A stretch of DNA of 64,000 bases from Sphaerulina vaccinii (GCA_022570795.1 JAKUDP010000023.1:806001-870000); one strand, 5' to 3'; counted from the first letter of the stretch, positions 31,267-43,935 are shown. Numbers and translations: made by a program. The notes: generated from the letters alone by a model not told the origin.

Positions 31267-32513
31267 CAAGAATGTACATCAGAGCAGGAGGGGCATATGT
31301 ATTTGTACAGCATATTATGGTATATACAGGACCAGGTATAGAGGTATACAGGCGAGACGTCACTGTAGCTATAGAGGCATTGTATCATTACTCACAACAC
31401 ATGTTTCCACTATTGCCGGGCCCGAAACAGCTATGCCGATCACAAGTGACCCCTGCCAACTTCACAACTTGTCTCGGTGCTGACAGCTTTCTCACCGGCG
31501 GCACAGACGGCAAGTTTGCTTGAGCCACACATCTCGACAGCAGACGGTTTGTGATTGGCCATACAGCTCACTAGCTCGCGATATATGCATGCGGGCCTGT
31601 GGCATCATTCATGACAAGTGTGGCAGAAGCACTCGCGCTTACGCATGTCTAGCGCGATATATTATCAGGCACAGCCTCAGAGCTGCCTATTGACCATGGG
31701 TTTGCGGTGGTACCAACACACTGGCCTTGACATAAGCGAGTGTACTCGCCCAAACAGGACACACGGCTTGTTAGCTGGCAGCTTTGCAATGCATACTACG
31801 CAATGTTCTCAGATGAAGGTTGAGATCACGAAATGTAGGACCGACATTCGAGCCGGAATCTAGTCATCACAGTGAAGCCGCGGGTGGGGAACGACTGTCG
31901 CCATGGTCATAACAGAAAATCACTTGCTTAGATCACTTGTGTTACCAGAACATGTTCAATGCTGGACTGGAATAATTGATGTGATGTATGTTCACTTCGG
32001 AGTTGAGATCTGTGAAGCCGCCCATTCACTCGACCCCGCAATCTCAGCCAAGCTTTCGTTCTCCACTCTGCTCCACTTTCCTTCTCGAACTCAAGCTTTC
32101 CTCTCTCTCTTCACAACATCAGCATCAATCAGAACAACAACAATTCACCATCAAGAACTGCAATCGCATCTCGCCGCTACTTTGAAGCTTTTTGTCGGCA
32201 GTAATATGATGCTGAACATGCATAAGACTACCCGATTGAAGCTGCTCACGCGGTACGGCAGGCTAGTGTATGCATGTTTACCAACCTCAGGTTCAGGTCC
32301 TGCACAGCCCCAAGCTCTGCCCACAAGCCGCAGCACAACTACTCACGATGCCTTACTGGCGTCCTCAACTATCACGAACCATGGTTAGGATATAAGGTAA
32401 GGGGCATTGGCATGTATGTTTCTTTACTCGTCGTCGCTTCAACACTGTCTCGTATACTCTATACCATTACGGTCTCGTCTCAACACTAGCTGGCATTCAC
32501 TAGCCTGACACCG
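31267..32513. other. Intergenic within the zinc-finger cluster
   Basis: A pyrimidine-rich tract at about 32,070-32,120 followed by CATCAAGAAC- and AACAACAACAATTCACC-type sequence looks like a transcription start and leader for the next gene. No coding frame is convincing; a small 5' exon for the next gene could lie here. Confidence 0.4.
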
Positions 32514-33836
32514 ATGACTGCAAACAACATTCGGTCCACTACCATCATTTTGATACTGATCCTCACATTCGCGACAATCGTCCAAGCACATCCTGACGGA
32601 TCAGAGAACTTCGATCAGAACGACTTCGATTGGGCTTTTGTAAGCGCAAGCATGTTGGCGCAACAGCAGTTTGCGCAAATGGTACAATGGCCCTATAAGT
32701 CGGGAAGTGATGTGTTTCTCATACTGACTGTGGGCCAGACGATGTCGCCGATGGCGAGTGGGAACTACCGCACTGCATCACCTCTTCAATCGCAACAGTC
32801 CGCACCACGAACTCAACCAGCTCCGGTCTATTCTACTATGCCTGGATTCTTCCCGCCCTATACCAATGGCTTCACCACGTTCCCAGAGCAGGACAACGCC
32901 TTCGTACAACTCCATGCGCTCCAGCAGCAGATGCATCGCCAACGTGCACCATTGATCCAGCAGGACCGCTGCGCAACCCCGGACATGGTGGCTAGTTTCT
33001 CAAATGGTCCTACTCGGAATGGGCAGTTCGGCAACCAGCAGTTTGTACCCCCGCCGCAGACCCAAGCGCCGGTTGCCCAAACGCAGTCTGCTTTCTCCGG
33101 CGCATATGGCCAGCCTGCTCAGTTCAGCTTCGAAGGCACCCACACACAGATTACCAGCAATCTACAGCAGTTCTTCCCAGAGCTAGACGAACCTTTACAA
33201 AGTTTGCAGCAAGAAATACCTTCTTCGCAATATCAGCCACAGGCAACAACTCCAGCAAGGGGCTCTCCACAGCTGCTCTCCAATGAGAACCTTGGCTATC
33301 ACAATCTACATACTGGTGCAAAACCACTTGGCCACATGCAAGGCTGGTTAGGACGTGCTTCTGCTATCGGGGATCGAGCCATGCCACGCCTGGACACTGG
33401 TCACTTAGCACCTCCCGCCTTGTCAGATGCGCACTTGTCGCCATCATCCGCTTCGTCAGCAGGCTCTTCGGCTGGTAGATCACCTCGTCGAAGCAAAGAA
33501 GATATGGTGCTTGGTGAAATCAGCTGCAGCCAGTGCGATGCTGCCTTCAGCACGCAAGGAGACCTCACACACCACCTCCGATCGCATCAACCATATCAGA
33601 GTCGGAACCACGTTTGTCCACATTGCGACAAGCGTTTCCAATACAGGAAAGACTTGGCACGACATGTACCACGACACGATCCAAATCGACCAAGGTACTA
33701 TTGCCGCTTCCCAGGCTGCAAATTCAATACGAAAGGTTTCGGCCGACAAGACCATCTAGATCGCCACTTAGCTACACAACATCGCATGGACTCACCAATG
33801 CGAATATCGAGGACACCGTCGAATCGTACATCCTAG
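32514..33836 (+). CDS. C2H2 zinc-finger protein 2 of a tandem cluster
   Basis: The frame is continuous from ATG 32514 (440 aa), but a good intron lies inside it at 32640-32738 (GTAAGC...branch ACTGAC...CCAG; 99 nt, divisible by three). It would join DFDWAF to TMSPMASG and give 407 aa. The first 25 residues (IRSTTIILILILTFATIV) are hydrophobic, odd for a DNA-binding protein. The true start may therefore be in another 5' exon or at MSPMASG. The middle is Gln/Pro-rich and disordered. Fingers are CSQCDAAFSTQGDLTHHLRSH, CPHCDKRFQYRKDLARHVPRH and CRFPGCKFNTKGFGRQDHLDRHLATQH. The middle of the cluster; the same architecture as its neighbours. Confidence 0.8.
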   Translation: MTANNIRSTTIILILILTFATIVQAHPDGSENFDQNDFDWAFVSASMLAQQQFAQMVQWPYKSGSDVFLILTVGQTMSPMASGNYRTASPLQSQQSAPRTQPAPVYSTMPGFFPPYTNGFTTFPEQDNAFVQLHALQQQMHRQRAPLIQQDRCATPDMVASFSNGPTRNGQFGNQQFVPPPQTQAPVAQTQSAFSGAYGQPAQFSFEGTHTQITSNLQQFFPELDEPLQSLQQEIPSSQYQPQATTPARGSPQLLSNENLGYHNLHTGAKPLGHMQGWLGRASAIGDRAMPRLDTGHLAPPALSDAHLSPSSASSAGSSAGRSPRRSKEDMVLGEISCSQCDAAFSTQGDLTHHLRSHQPYQSRNHVCPHCDKRFQYRKDLARHVPRHDPNRPRYYCRFPGCKFNTKGFGRQDHLDRHLATQHRMDSPMRISRTPSNRTS

Positions 33837-35659
33837 ACTCCTGCCCTTACAAAATCGAATATACAATTGCCTTTCAGCGATGTACGAAACATGTAGAGAA
33901 TACTTATAGAGGATTGAGCATATGGAGGGACTGCATCGGAACAGCATTGGGAGGCGTACAGATACACTGGGTGTACTACAAAGACACCCGCATTGTACTT
34001 TGCAATCGACTTGCGACAACGCAACTTGCTGCTGCACTTCTTACCATTGAGTCACCTTGCACATGCGATTCGCGTAATCTCGTGTATGCGCTGGCAGTCG
34101 TGCCCTACCGTGCTTGCACGTCTGCCACGAATGACATCTCGCAGTCGGCATAGTTCCGATAAGGCGATACCGCGAGTCTGGATGGTGAAGGATTGTGCAG
34201 GCAATGGAGGTGCAAGTCATATTGCGATAATCAATGGCCACCCTGGCGGTACAAGGAGACGCGTTGTTTCGTCGTCTCGGCTCAAGCATGCATTGCATTA
34301 AGCCGTTAGTGCTGGGAGGATGGCAGTATGAACGGCCAGTTTCGCCCCGCCCTGGCACTTGTATGGAGGTGCTGGTGATAGCTCTGTAGAGTGGAAGTCA
34401 ATTGCTGCCTGTAGTACCTCGGTGTTCATCGTTATGCCGTGAGGATGGCACTCTTAACATGGTTGGCGGTGCGCCGATGTCGTCTCAGACGCCAGCAAGA
34501 TGATCTTATCGAGACGTGAGGATCATGTGGTATCGAAGACGCCCTGCTCGGTACTCTTGCTATAACCTACATCGGCTTGGGTGTAGGATGCCGATTGTCG
34601 ATTGAGGCTGTACAAGATTATCTTGACGTGCTTCTGCAAGCTTCGCAAGCATCGTGGAGGCTTGAGCATATAAGAGAAGCGTGATCTGGTGGTTCAGACG
34701 TGAGACTGACGGTGAATCGATAGCAATCGGGGCTATGTTCTTCTCGAAGGTTGCTTGTTCAGGATAGTGTGCGAACTTGCAGAGCCGCCAGCGAGGCGGA
34801 GTACTTGTTGATGGGGCGCGCTATGTCTCGATCCAGTATAGCTCCAACTTCAGTGACGGATCGTCGCTTCCACGGGAAGATCCTTCGCTTACTTGCATCT
34901 CACTTCTCATCAAGCTTCCAACCTCCTGTTCACTGACGCATCACAAGACAACTACTTCCTGTACTCGCACTACCTAATGCAGCCAACGAGTCCCGACCAC
35001 GAACCAAGTCGCGTCCCATTGACACGATGCGATTACGCGCTGCATCTCTGGCAGCTCTCCCCGCAGTACCATCAACCTTACCGGCACTGCTTATCGCTGA
35101 CGCCGAATGCTTGCTCGACTGTTTGCTGTATATACCTCTTGCCCGGCCAGCTCGCAGCTCGCCGTCTCACTGACCGGTCCTGGGCGCAGTAACTTGTTCG
35201 CAATGTTGCTCTATGTACACGCCATGCCATCCGACCGATTCCCGGCATCTGTTGCTATGCCGTCGACGACTGGCAACGCATACCTTCGGCACGATGCTCA
35301 CAATTCCGCTGAGCAGTGTGCGGCCTCTTCTCTTGGCTGAGGTGCTCAGTCTGCAGTCATTACGATCACGAGTAAGCTTCGTCAGACCAAGTTGATATGT
35401 AGGTTGACGGCACCCGAGCAAGACTTGGACACTCTCCATCTCTTGCAAGAACGACCACAAGCAAACAGGTGGGCCGCCGCTCGTACCGCACCGCCAGAGT
35501 TTTGGTACCGCCAAAGCACCTCCAAGGTGCTAGGTACTTTTTCCATTTTCCAAGCGACAACGGCAGGGCGACATTGTTTCGGGCCCGAGTACATATACTG
35601 CAGCACCACCCACAGCATCGTCGAGCGACATACTACTCATCATTCAGCATATTGACAGC
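33837..35659. other. Intergenic, 1.8 kb, nothing recognised
   Basis: The largest unique-sequence gap in the cluster. Short frames only, with no repeat ends. The promoter of the third zinc-finger gene must lie near 35,500-35,650; a TACATATACT sequence at about 35,590 is a weak TATA candidate. Confidence 0.4.
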
Positions 35660-37278
35660 ATGAACTACTATGGCAGCGGCGACTACATTCAACAAGACTT
35701 CTTGTTCCAAACTGGCTCGGCACCCGGTCAGCAATTCCAGCATGATTCTTTAGTAGGTTTCGATGGGTCTGTCACAACGGTTCTTCCACTGACCGTCAAC
35801 AGATGCCCACGCACTTCGAGTGGTGTCCCACCCCGACGATACGACTAGATCAATGCCACCACTGCAACCGCACTGCCCAACACTCTGCCCCATCGACTCA
35901 CGATCGCAACCAACGGCCGCCAGGTCCACAACAGAATCATGTGCTTAAGGGCCACACGTCACCTAATGCTATCCGCCGACCTGTTACTCAAGGAGCGAGG
36001 AGGGTGTCTGGCACACAAAAGCCTACAATGAACTCGAACGTAGCTCAAAGACGAGTATCTGTAAGCCAACAACAGCGTTTGGCATACGCAGCAGGACGAC
36101 AAGGCAGATCCTCGCCATCCTCGACACGCGCTATGCCGATCATATCAAGACGGCCAACACAGTACAGCCCTAATCTGGCAGCCTCTGGACAATATGGTGT
36201 AACATCTGCACGAACAAACTCGTATTCGCCGACCCCATATGGCACATTCATCGGCGATCTCCCAACACCATACATCGAATATGCTTCATCCTCGATCTCA
36301 AGTCACTCACTGGTAGCACCTCCAGCACCAGCATCAACTTCATATGGAACAGCCCGCGCATACGAGACGCCGCCAAGTCCATACTATTCGCCGTCATCCA
36401 GGCCCACAGGACTTAGCAGCGGAATGACACAGTATGACTCCAGTACATCACGACGGCCAGATGACTTACGCGATATGGGAGAGCACATGTTCCACGATCT
36501 ATCTACGATCGATGGCACACACCCGCAAGGTGATAGTGGATACACTCACGACCCTTTGCCAGAGCTACACACTGGACCTGATGACAGCTGGATGAACATC
36601 GACCTTGAAGATATGCCCGGTCCTTTCATCCCGCTCGATGACTTCGAGCCATACAGTGGCTTCGATGCAGCATCGAGCGCGGCTCTTGTCAGTCAAGAGG
36701 TGGACAGCAATCAACAGCCACCTCCACAGATAGCAACCTCTAGGAGTGTACCGCAGTGGGTGAATGGCGCAACATGGGGTGGCCATCGTCTGCAACCGAC
36801 CGCACCATCGCTTGATGTTAGCTTCGACACCACTACTCTGACTGTGCCGACTTCTCCTTCTGTTGCATCCTCCACCGGGCCACGTAAACGACGAACTGGC
36901 GCGCAGCTTCGTGACCCTTCGCTGCCTTATCGATGTGCGCAATGTCCAACCACTTTTCCAACAGAGGGAGAGCTACAACGACATGCGAGGAAACATACCC
37001 AGGACAAGCCACACCATTGCCCAGAATGTGGCAGAGGCTTCGACTTCCCGAAGGATGTACGCCGGCATCAACTCATACACAACCGTTTGCCATCAGTCAA
37101 CTGTCTCGAATGTGGAATGCCTGCATTAGACGATGGTCGCATGGACAATTTCCGAAGGCATATGCAAGATAAACATCCTGGAGCTCCAATCCCTAAGTAC
37201 GATGAGCTCAGGGCCCAGCAGGCATCCCACTCCGGCACGTCAGGCATGCGCGCCCACACGATGCAGTCGAGTGTCTGA
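35660..37278 (+). CDS. C2H2 zinc-finger protein 3 of a tandem cluster
   Basis: Exon 1 is 35660-35752 (MNYYGSGDYIQQDFLFQTGS). The intron is 35753-35802 (50 nt, GTAGGT...CACTGACC...CAACAG), phase 0, and exon 2 is 35803-37278. The product is 522 aa. Residues about 32-400 are Ser/Pro/Tyr/Gln-rich and disordered, with an acidic patch DDSWMNIDLEDMPGPFIPLD that could act in transactivation. Just before the fingers is a basic GPRKRRTGAQLRD, a likely nuclear signal. Fingers 1-2 are canonical (CAQCPTTFPTEGELQRHARKH; CPECGRGFDFPKDVRRHQLIH). Finger 3 is longer and diverged (CLECGMPALDDGRMDNFRRH...). The stop lies 360 bp from the LTR at 37639. Confidence 0.88.
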
Positions 37279-37638
37279 TGCGACGTTAGCCAAGCTCTGC
37301 TGGCGGCATGCATTCATGGATCACCACGCCGTCCACGCGATGCGCAACTAGAGGCATAAGTTCAACGTTCAACGCTATCCCAACGCAACACTCCGATTCG
37401 TGTAGCTTGCTGCGAAGCGACTTCACGGCGTTATATTCTTGTACCAAATGGTGTGCTATGTGCGATGGTTGTATCTTGTTTTTGGCGGGCTCAGAGGCGG
37501 GACATTAGCGTAGGCGTTCGGTTTGGACGGTTGTATCGATTGACCACTGCGATGATACCCACGGTGTAGACTGTGTAATACATAGTTGTAACATATTAAT
37601 TACTTGTAATATGTTGTACTTGCCCATCTGCTGCACTG
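37279..37638. other. Original intergenic DNA left of the retrotransposon block
   Basis: Normal base composition with mild AT enrichment after 37,560, probably spread of RIP beyond the repeat. It ends in ACTG (37635-37638), the left copy of the target duplication; the right copy is at 53713-53716. Before insertion this DNA continued directly into the ORC4 promoter. Confidence 0.6.
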
Positions 37639-37834
37639 TGTGACAGGCTTATCGGGATAGCCTCGGATCGGAAACATCGATTGTTACAGCCGAGTTTGAC
37701 AATATAGTCTAATACTTAGAGAATAACCTAATCGAGATTTGGCGGTGCTACTTAGCATTACTAATGCAGTAGATATAGTTAGAGGTTTTTCTTAGATAGT
37801 TACTAAGTAAGCTCTTCTCTAGAAGATAATCTTA
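37639..37834 (+). repeat. Left LTR of the outer element
   Basis: 196 bp. Begins TGTGACAGGC (intact TG) and ends AATCTTA where the right copy has AATCTCA. The first ~100 bp are nearly clean, while the last ~90 bp show C-to-T and G-to-A changes against the right copy. Confidence 0.85.
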
Positions 37835-38589
37835 TCTACTAGCTCGTAGCTTTCTTAATTGTTTCTATTACTTTTAAATAATTGCTAATTAATCCTCTAA
37901 CTACCTATTATACTAAAGGGGCTTCCTATATAGAAGTCTTTTAAATTAATTACTCTAATCTCTTTTTTATAGTTATCTATCTAGTTTGCTAAAAATACTA
38001 GTATTACTATAGAAACTAATAACTAGTAGTATAATCTAAGTTAATATAATAATAACTAGATCTATAATATTATTATTAATAATACTAGTAAACCTAGCTT
38101 ATATTAAGTAGCTCTTAATTAATAATAATTCTATTTAATCTATATCTAATCTTAGTAAAATACTACTTAGACTACCTAAGAAGAGTAAGCTAATATTACT
38201 ACTAAATATATTAGAGAACTAGAAGCTTATATCTATATAGCTAAATCTAGAAACTTTCTAAATATTTCTACTAAATCTAGTTCTTCTAGACTAAAAAATA
38301 AAAGATATTAAAAAGAACCTATTAAAAAAATCTATAAAAATAATATTCTAGATTACTCTAATAGAGTTAAGTTAAGAATAACTCTAGCTAGCTTTCTAAA
38401 GTACTTTAATAGTACTTTATTCTTTACTTATATAGCTAGAGCTTTAGATTTAGTAATAGATAAAAATATAGAAATAGAAAATATTTTTAGAGCTCTACTA
38501 AATAAGAAATTAGACTTTAGTATTTCTAAATATAAGTTAAAGAATCTAGAAGTTTTTACTAATAACTATAATAATAAAGCTATATTTAT

Positions 38590-39480
38590 ATAAATTATTA
38601 AAATTTAGAACTAGCTTTACTAGTTTTAGATTTATAGAAAGTACTTTTATATTAGTAATCTAGATAAGCTCTATATAGTTTCTAATTATATTAAAGGCTT
38701 AAAGCTTATTTCTTAGCTAGAATTTACTAATAAAGTTAAAACTTGCCTAACTCTAGAAAGTCGAGTTAGAGCTTTTAGATAAGCTCTTAGTTAGCTTAGA
38801 GCTAAAGCTATAGATATAGACTTCTAGAAAAATTTAAAAAGAAAATAGTATAACTATTACTAATAGAGCTTTATTAGAATATACTAGTATAGCTTAAAAA
38901 GCTTAAATAGTATAGTAGTTCTAAAGCCTAATAGATAGACTATAATCTATAAGTTTGCTATATACTTAAAGCTAGATCTTCTAAAAGAAATAGACTCTAG
39001 AGAATATTATATTAACTAGATATACTAGCTCTAATATATTTAGATAGCTATTTAGGCTAATAAGAATATATTTAATTAATATAGATATAATACTAATCTA
39101 AACTCTATATCTATCTATATTAAAACTATTTAAAATAAATAGAATAAAGCTAAAAATAATACTTCTAAAATTCTTACTACTTTTCTAGATTACTTTAGTA
39201 ATTAAAGCTATAGAGGCTAAAGTAGCTAAAGTAGATAAAAAGATAGAAGAAATAGAAAAGGCTCTAGTAGAAGTAGAGATAGATATAGTAGTTCTAAATA
39301 TAGTTCTAAATATAGTAGTAATAAATCTAGATAAAATAGTACTTCTAAATAATCTAGAAAAAATAATAAGTATTTTAACTATAGATATAAAAATTACTAG
39401 GCCTAAAAATATCTATTTCTAAAAAAGAACTAGAAAAGTTACTAGAAAGATTTATAGCTCTCTTAGTTAAAGATACAAAG
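38590..39480 (+). pseudogene. RIP-destroyed gag of the outer element
   Basis: Reading through TAG/TAA stops gives a continuous Gag-like protein. It has a helical capsid region, then a Ser/Arg-rich basic region (39,220-39,350), then a zinc knuckle at 39371-39412. All four CX2CX4HX4C positions are occupied by TAT/TAC tyrosine codons, as expected from TGY-to-TAY and CAY-to-TAY RIP changes. The 5' boundary is uncertain. Confidence 0.65.
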
Positions 39481-39499
39481 TTCTCTAATATTTCTATTA

Positions 39500-40040
39500 A
39501 TAAAACTAAGTTAGCTCTAGATTAGAAGTTAGGCTTAGCTTATCTAATAGATATTAAAATTAAATATAAAATAGTAATAGATATAGACTCTAGACTATCT
39601 AGTAGACTATCTAGAAATATTAAAAAAAGCTTAACTAGATAGTATATAGATTATATATAATAGATTAAGAACTTTTTATACTATCTAGATATATTAAGCT
39701 TCCTAATCGACTTATTAAAATAAAAGTAACTCTAGACTCTACTATTTCTAAAAAAATTCTAAATATTTAGAAAGTAAAAAAATTACTTTCTAGTCTACTT
39801 AGAGAAACTTCCTACTTTTTAGATTCTCTTTTCTAATAGCTAGAAAATTATATATACTAAAAATACTTTTCTATTCTATTAGATAGGTACTTAGTAGAAT
39901 ATAATTTCTATATATATTATTAATATAGAAGGCTTTAACCTAATTCTAGGTCTAGAATAGTTCTATAAGTAGAATTCTAATATTAACTAGTAAAGAGAAT
40001 AAATTAAGTTAAAAAATAATTAAAGTATTAAGTATTAATT
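39500..40040 (+). pseudogene. RIP-destroyed protease region of the outer element
   Basis: The segment near 39,935-40,005 reads FNLILGLEQFYKQNSNIN when the TAG codons are taken as former CAG. This is the 'D-I-I-L-G-M-x-W-L-x-x-H-N' end of Gypsy retropepsins. An upstream VIDIDSRLS may be the degraded D-S/T-G site. Sequence then stops being recognisable before the Copia insertion. Confidence 0.5.
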
Positions 40041-40091
40041 AAAAATATATTCTAAGCTCTTTAATTTAGACCTTAGTAATAGTATAGAAGT

Positions 40092-40337
40092 TATTAGAAA
40101 GTATAGTCTAGTTAGACTATCTAAAAGACACCCCCTAGGGATTAGATTATATAATATATATTATATAATAGTAGGTTATATAACTTATCTAATACTCTAT
40201 ATTTTAGAAGGAGATATAATCTATATCTAACTAATATAATTAATATAGTTAGTTCCTATCTAATACTTCTACTTCTATTATATATTAAGACTCTTTCTAT
40301 ATATTATAAGTATATATATTATTATTCTATTTTAATA
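40092..40337 (+). repeat. Left LTR of the Copia element
   Basis: Aligns over its full length with 45426-45672. Differences are almost all C/T or G/A, i.e. RIP-type. Confidence 0.85.
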
Positions 40338-42599
40338 GGTTATAAGCCTAGGTTTATAAAAGAAGTATTAGATAGTAATAGTTAGCCTTTTCTAATAGTA
40401 GAATATAAACCTATAATAAAAGAAGTAAAGGGAGACCTAAGGTATAGCTATCTATACTACTAAGAAGACTTAGAAGAACTCGGTATATTCTAGAAGTTCC
40501 TAAAAGTAGATAAGATAGAAAAGAACGTAGTAAGGTATACCTAAGAGAGTAAAATAATAATACAATCTATTTGGTTTATTATTACATTAATAATTTATTA
40601 TATTATAAGAGCTTAAAAGGTATAAAGAGGAAAAAGTAAGCTAGAGGCTAAAGTACTATCTTATATAAATAAGACTTAACTTTTATACTAGAGTACTACT
40701 AATACTTTAGAAAGGTATATTCCTTTAAAAAGAGACTATTTAAGTCTATCTATAAGTATAAATAAGTAGGAAGTATAGGAAACTATACTAAGCTTATCTA
40801 AGAGAGAAGGAAGAGAGTCTTAGATAAGGAAAGTAGCTATCTAGAAACTACTACTTAAGTTATTTAAAAGAGTATTAATTTTCTAGAGTTTAGTTTTAAT
40901 ATTTTAAGTAAAATAGATTAAAAGTAAGGAAATAGATTTAGTAGGAAAGTAGCTATACTAATTCTAATATAAAAGAACTATAAAGCCTAGTTTAGAATAA
41001 TAAAGATATATCTTATATCTAAGTAAGTAGAATAGGTTCTATTAGAGACTATACTAGATACTCTAGTATCTACTCCTTTAGAATATATATCAACTATATT
41101 ATTAGACTTACTAGATAGCTCTATTAAGAGAGCATCCTATAAGAAGTATAATATAGTAGCTCTCTATAAGATATATATCTATATATTAGTAGATAATTAG
41201 AAAGTAATATAGGAGATTAAAATAGTAAGAGAGCTCTAGAAATAGGCTAAAAAGAGGTATAAAAGTAAGCTTTAAGCTATAGGAAGGAGCCTTCTTAAAT
41301 AGTATACTACGTTCGAGATATAAAATAGCTAGATAATTAATAAAGTATAGTAGAGCCTAAGTACTATTATAAGAAGGGTAGTTATAATCTCCCTATAGTT
41401 TAAAGAAATTAAAACTAAGAATAGGAAAATATAGTAACTCCTTATAGCTCTACCTAAGTCCTATTTAATAATTAGAGATAGTATAGACCTAAAGTAGGAT
41501 CTTAAGCCTTAGAATATTCTTAGAATCCTAAAAGAAAAATAGGAATAGATAATAGGCTAAGAGATAGCTATATTTACTAAGAAAGGTACCTAGGGACTAC
41601 TAGCCTATTTCCTTTATAGAGGACTATATATCTAGAATAATTGCTCTAGACTTAAGAGAATAAAGAGGGCTACTAAGACTATAGTACTAAAAATAGGATA
41701 CCGAGTTAAGAAAAGATACTCTCTATTAAAATAAAAAAGGGAATCTTTACTAGAGAAAGATAAACTTAAAAAAATAGTAAAGAAACTTAAACTTAAAGTA
41801 TAATCCCTTATAAAGAAATCTAACTTAAGTAAGAAATACCTAAAGAAGGCTTTTATAGTATAAGAAAATATAGAGTTACTAACTACTTTAGAAGTATCTT
41901 AGACCCTATTAGAGGATAAGGATATAGATAAGGTAGCCTACTTAACTATAGATATAAAAGGCAAGTATAGACTATTAGAATAGCTACTTAACTTTTATAC
42001 TTCTATCTATATAACTAACTAAGAATTACTTTTTAAGGAACTAAAACCTTTTTAGACTAGAAAGTAGATTAAGGTCGGTAGTAGCTACTTAATAGCTATA
42101 TATATTAGGAAAGTAGTAATAGGAGGAAGAAAGGGGAAATAGATTATACTAAAAGATATTCTATTTATACCTAGTCTTAGAGTTAATCTTATTTTATAGA
42201 GTTAGTTTAGTAAGTAGTTTAGTATTTAACTACTAAAATTTATACTTGTTTTAGCCTCTAGAAAAGTAGTTATCTAGATAAGGATATTAGAAGGAGTTCT
42301 ATTTATTAAAAAGATTAATAAGAGTCTAGCTAAGTCTATTAGGCCCTAGGGGCTCGACCGAAATCAAGTATACTTCTTATAGGAATTAATAAATAAAGTA
42401 TATACTTTCTATATATTAGAGAGTACCTAGAATTAGTAGGAGCTCTAGTATCGAAAGCTTATATATTTTAGGGAGAAAGTAGTAAAGAACCTTTACTAGG
42501 TCTTAGATTTAAAGAGCCTAATACTAATTCTAAAGGAGTATAGGGTATATAGAGTCTATATAATAGCAAAGATAAAGTAGTATAGAGAGAAAGAGATAT

Positions 42600-42720
42600 A
42601 GTAGAAGCTCTAAAAGCTAGCTCTTATATCTATTAATATCTATAGACCTCTACCTATTTTAAGATTAGAATTTAAGTAGTAGCTTGAAATTATTAATAAC
42701 TTTTTTTAAAAAAAAGTAGG
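42600..42720 (+). pseudogene. Copia integrase remnant
   Basis: ALISINIYRPLPI reads as a RIP-altered version of the start of the integrase core ('x-I-D-I-C-G-P-L-P'). Confidence 0.4.
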
Positions 42721-43935
42721 CCTTTCTACTAAAGTTAAGAATAGATATACTACCTACCCTCTACTAATAGAAAAGGAAGGTAGAGCTTTAATCTAGAAAT
42801 TCTCTTTAAGTAGTAAGGAGTAATAGAGCTAGGGAGCTTTTTACTATACTAAAGTAGTAGGAGAGAGAGAATAGAATCTCTTTCTATACTACTAAGGTAT
42901 ATAACTCTATTTAGAATAGAGTTATTAAAAGGTCGATCTAGACTTCTAAAGAAAGAATAAGGGCGATACTAGAAGAATATAATTAGATAAACTAATAAAT
43001 AGAAGTAAGAATACTATATTTGTCGGTTATATTCTAGATACTATTAAAATATAGCTCTTCTAGGAGCCTAATATAGAGGTAGTTAAAGCCTATAGTAATA
43101 CTAAATAGTTTAAGTATAAAAAAAAGGAGATTTAGAATTAAATATTCCTAGGCTTAACTAATCTAGTAGTATACTAGTTAGGAAACTAGTTAGGAGACTA
43201 AAGAAGTAGAAGGAGTTCTAAAGTCTATTAGGCTCTAGAGGCCTAACTAAATATTAACTACTATTTATATAGCTTAGACCTCTACTAAAGAATAAGAAGA
43301 AGTACTAGAGAATAGATCTAGAAGAAGAAAACTCTAGAAGTATATAGCTTTAGAAGGAGAAAATTAAAGTAGAGTAGCCGACTAATTAGCTAACTAAAGT
43401 TTATTAAGAGACTAGTAGAAATATATATATATTAGAAAATATCTAGATATTATATAAGATCTACTAGAAGTAAGAGTATAATTCTAGAAGAGAAGGAAAT
43501 CTATCTTAGATAAAGGAGAAGGACCTAAACCTAAGGCTTATAGTATAGTTATAAAATAGGTCCTCTAAAAGAGGTAGAGAGATAAAAAAGAAAATATACC
43601 TAATCTAAAGTATTATAAAGTATTCCTTAGCCTAATTAAAGAAGAAGAGGATTATATCTAGGAAACCTTAATAGAGATTAAGAAAGTTATATTTATAGTA
43701 CTTAAACCTAATATTACTTTAAAATAAGAAGTCTCTATTCTAAAGTCCTATAAAAAGGTAATATAGAATTCTAGATAGAGCTATATATAGAAAGAAGTAA
43801 TCTAGAGAGAACTAGTAGCTTTAAATAGTAACTATACCTAGAAGCTAGTTATACTACTAAAGGATACAAACCTTATAATATCTAAGTAGGTCTTTAATAT
43901 AAAAAGATTAATTAGTAGAGCTATTAAAAAGTTTA

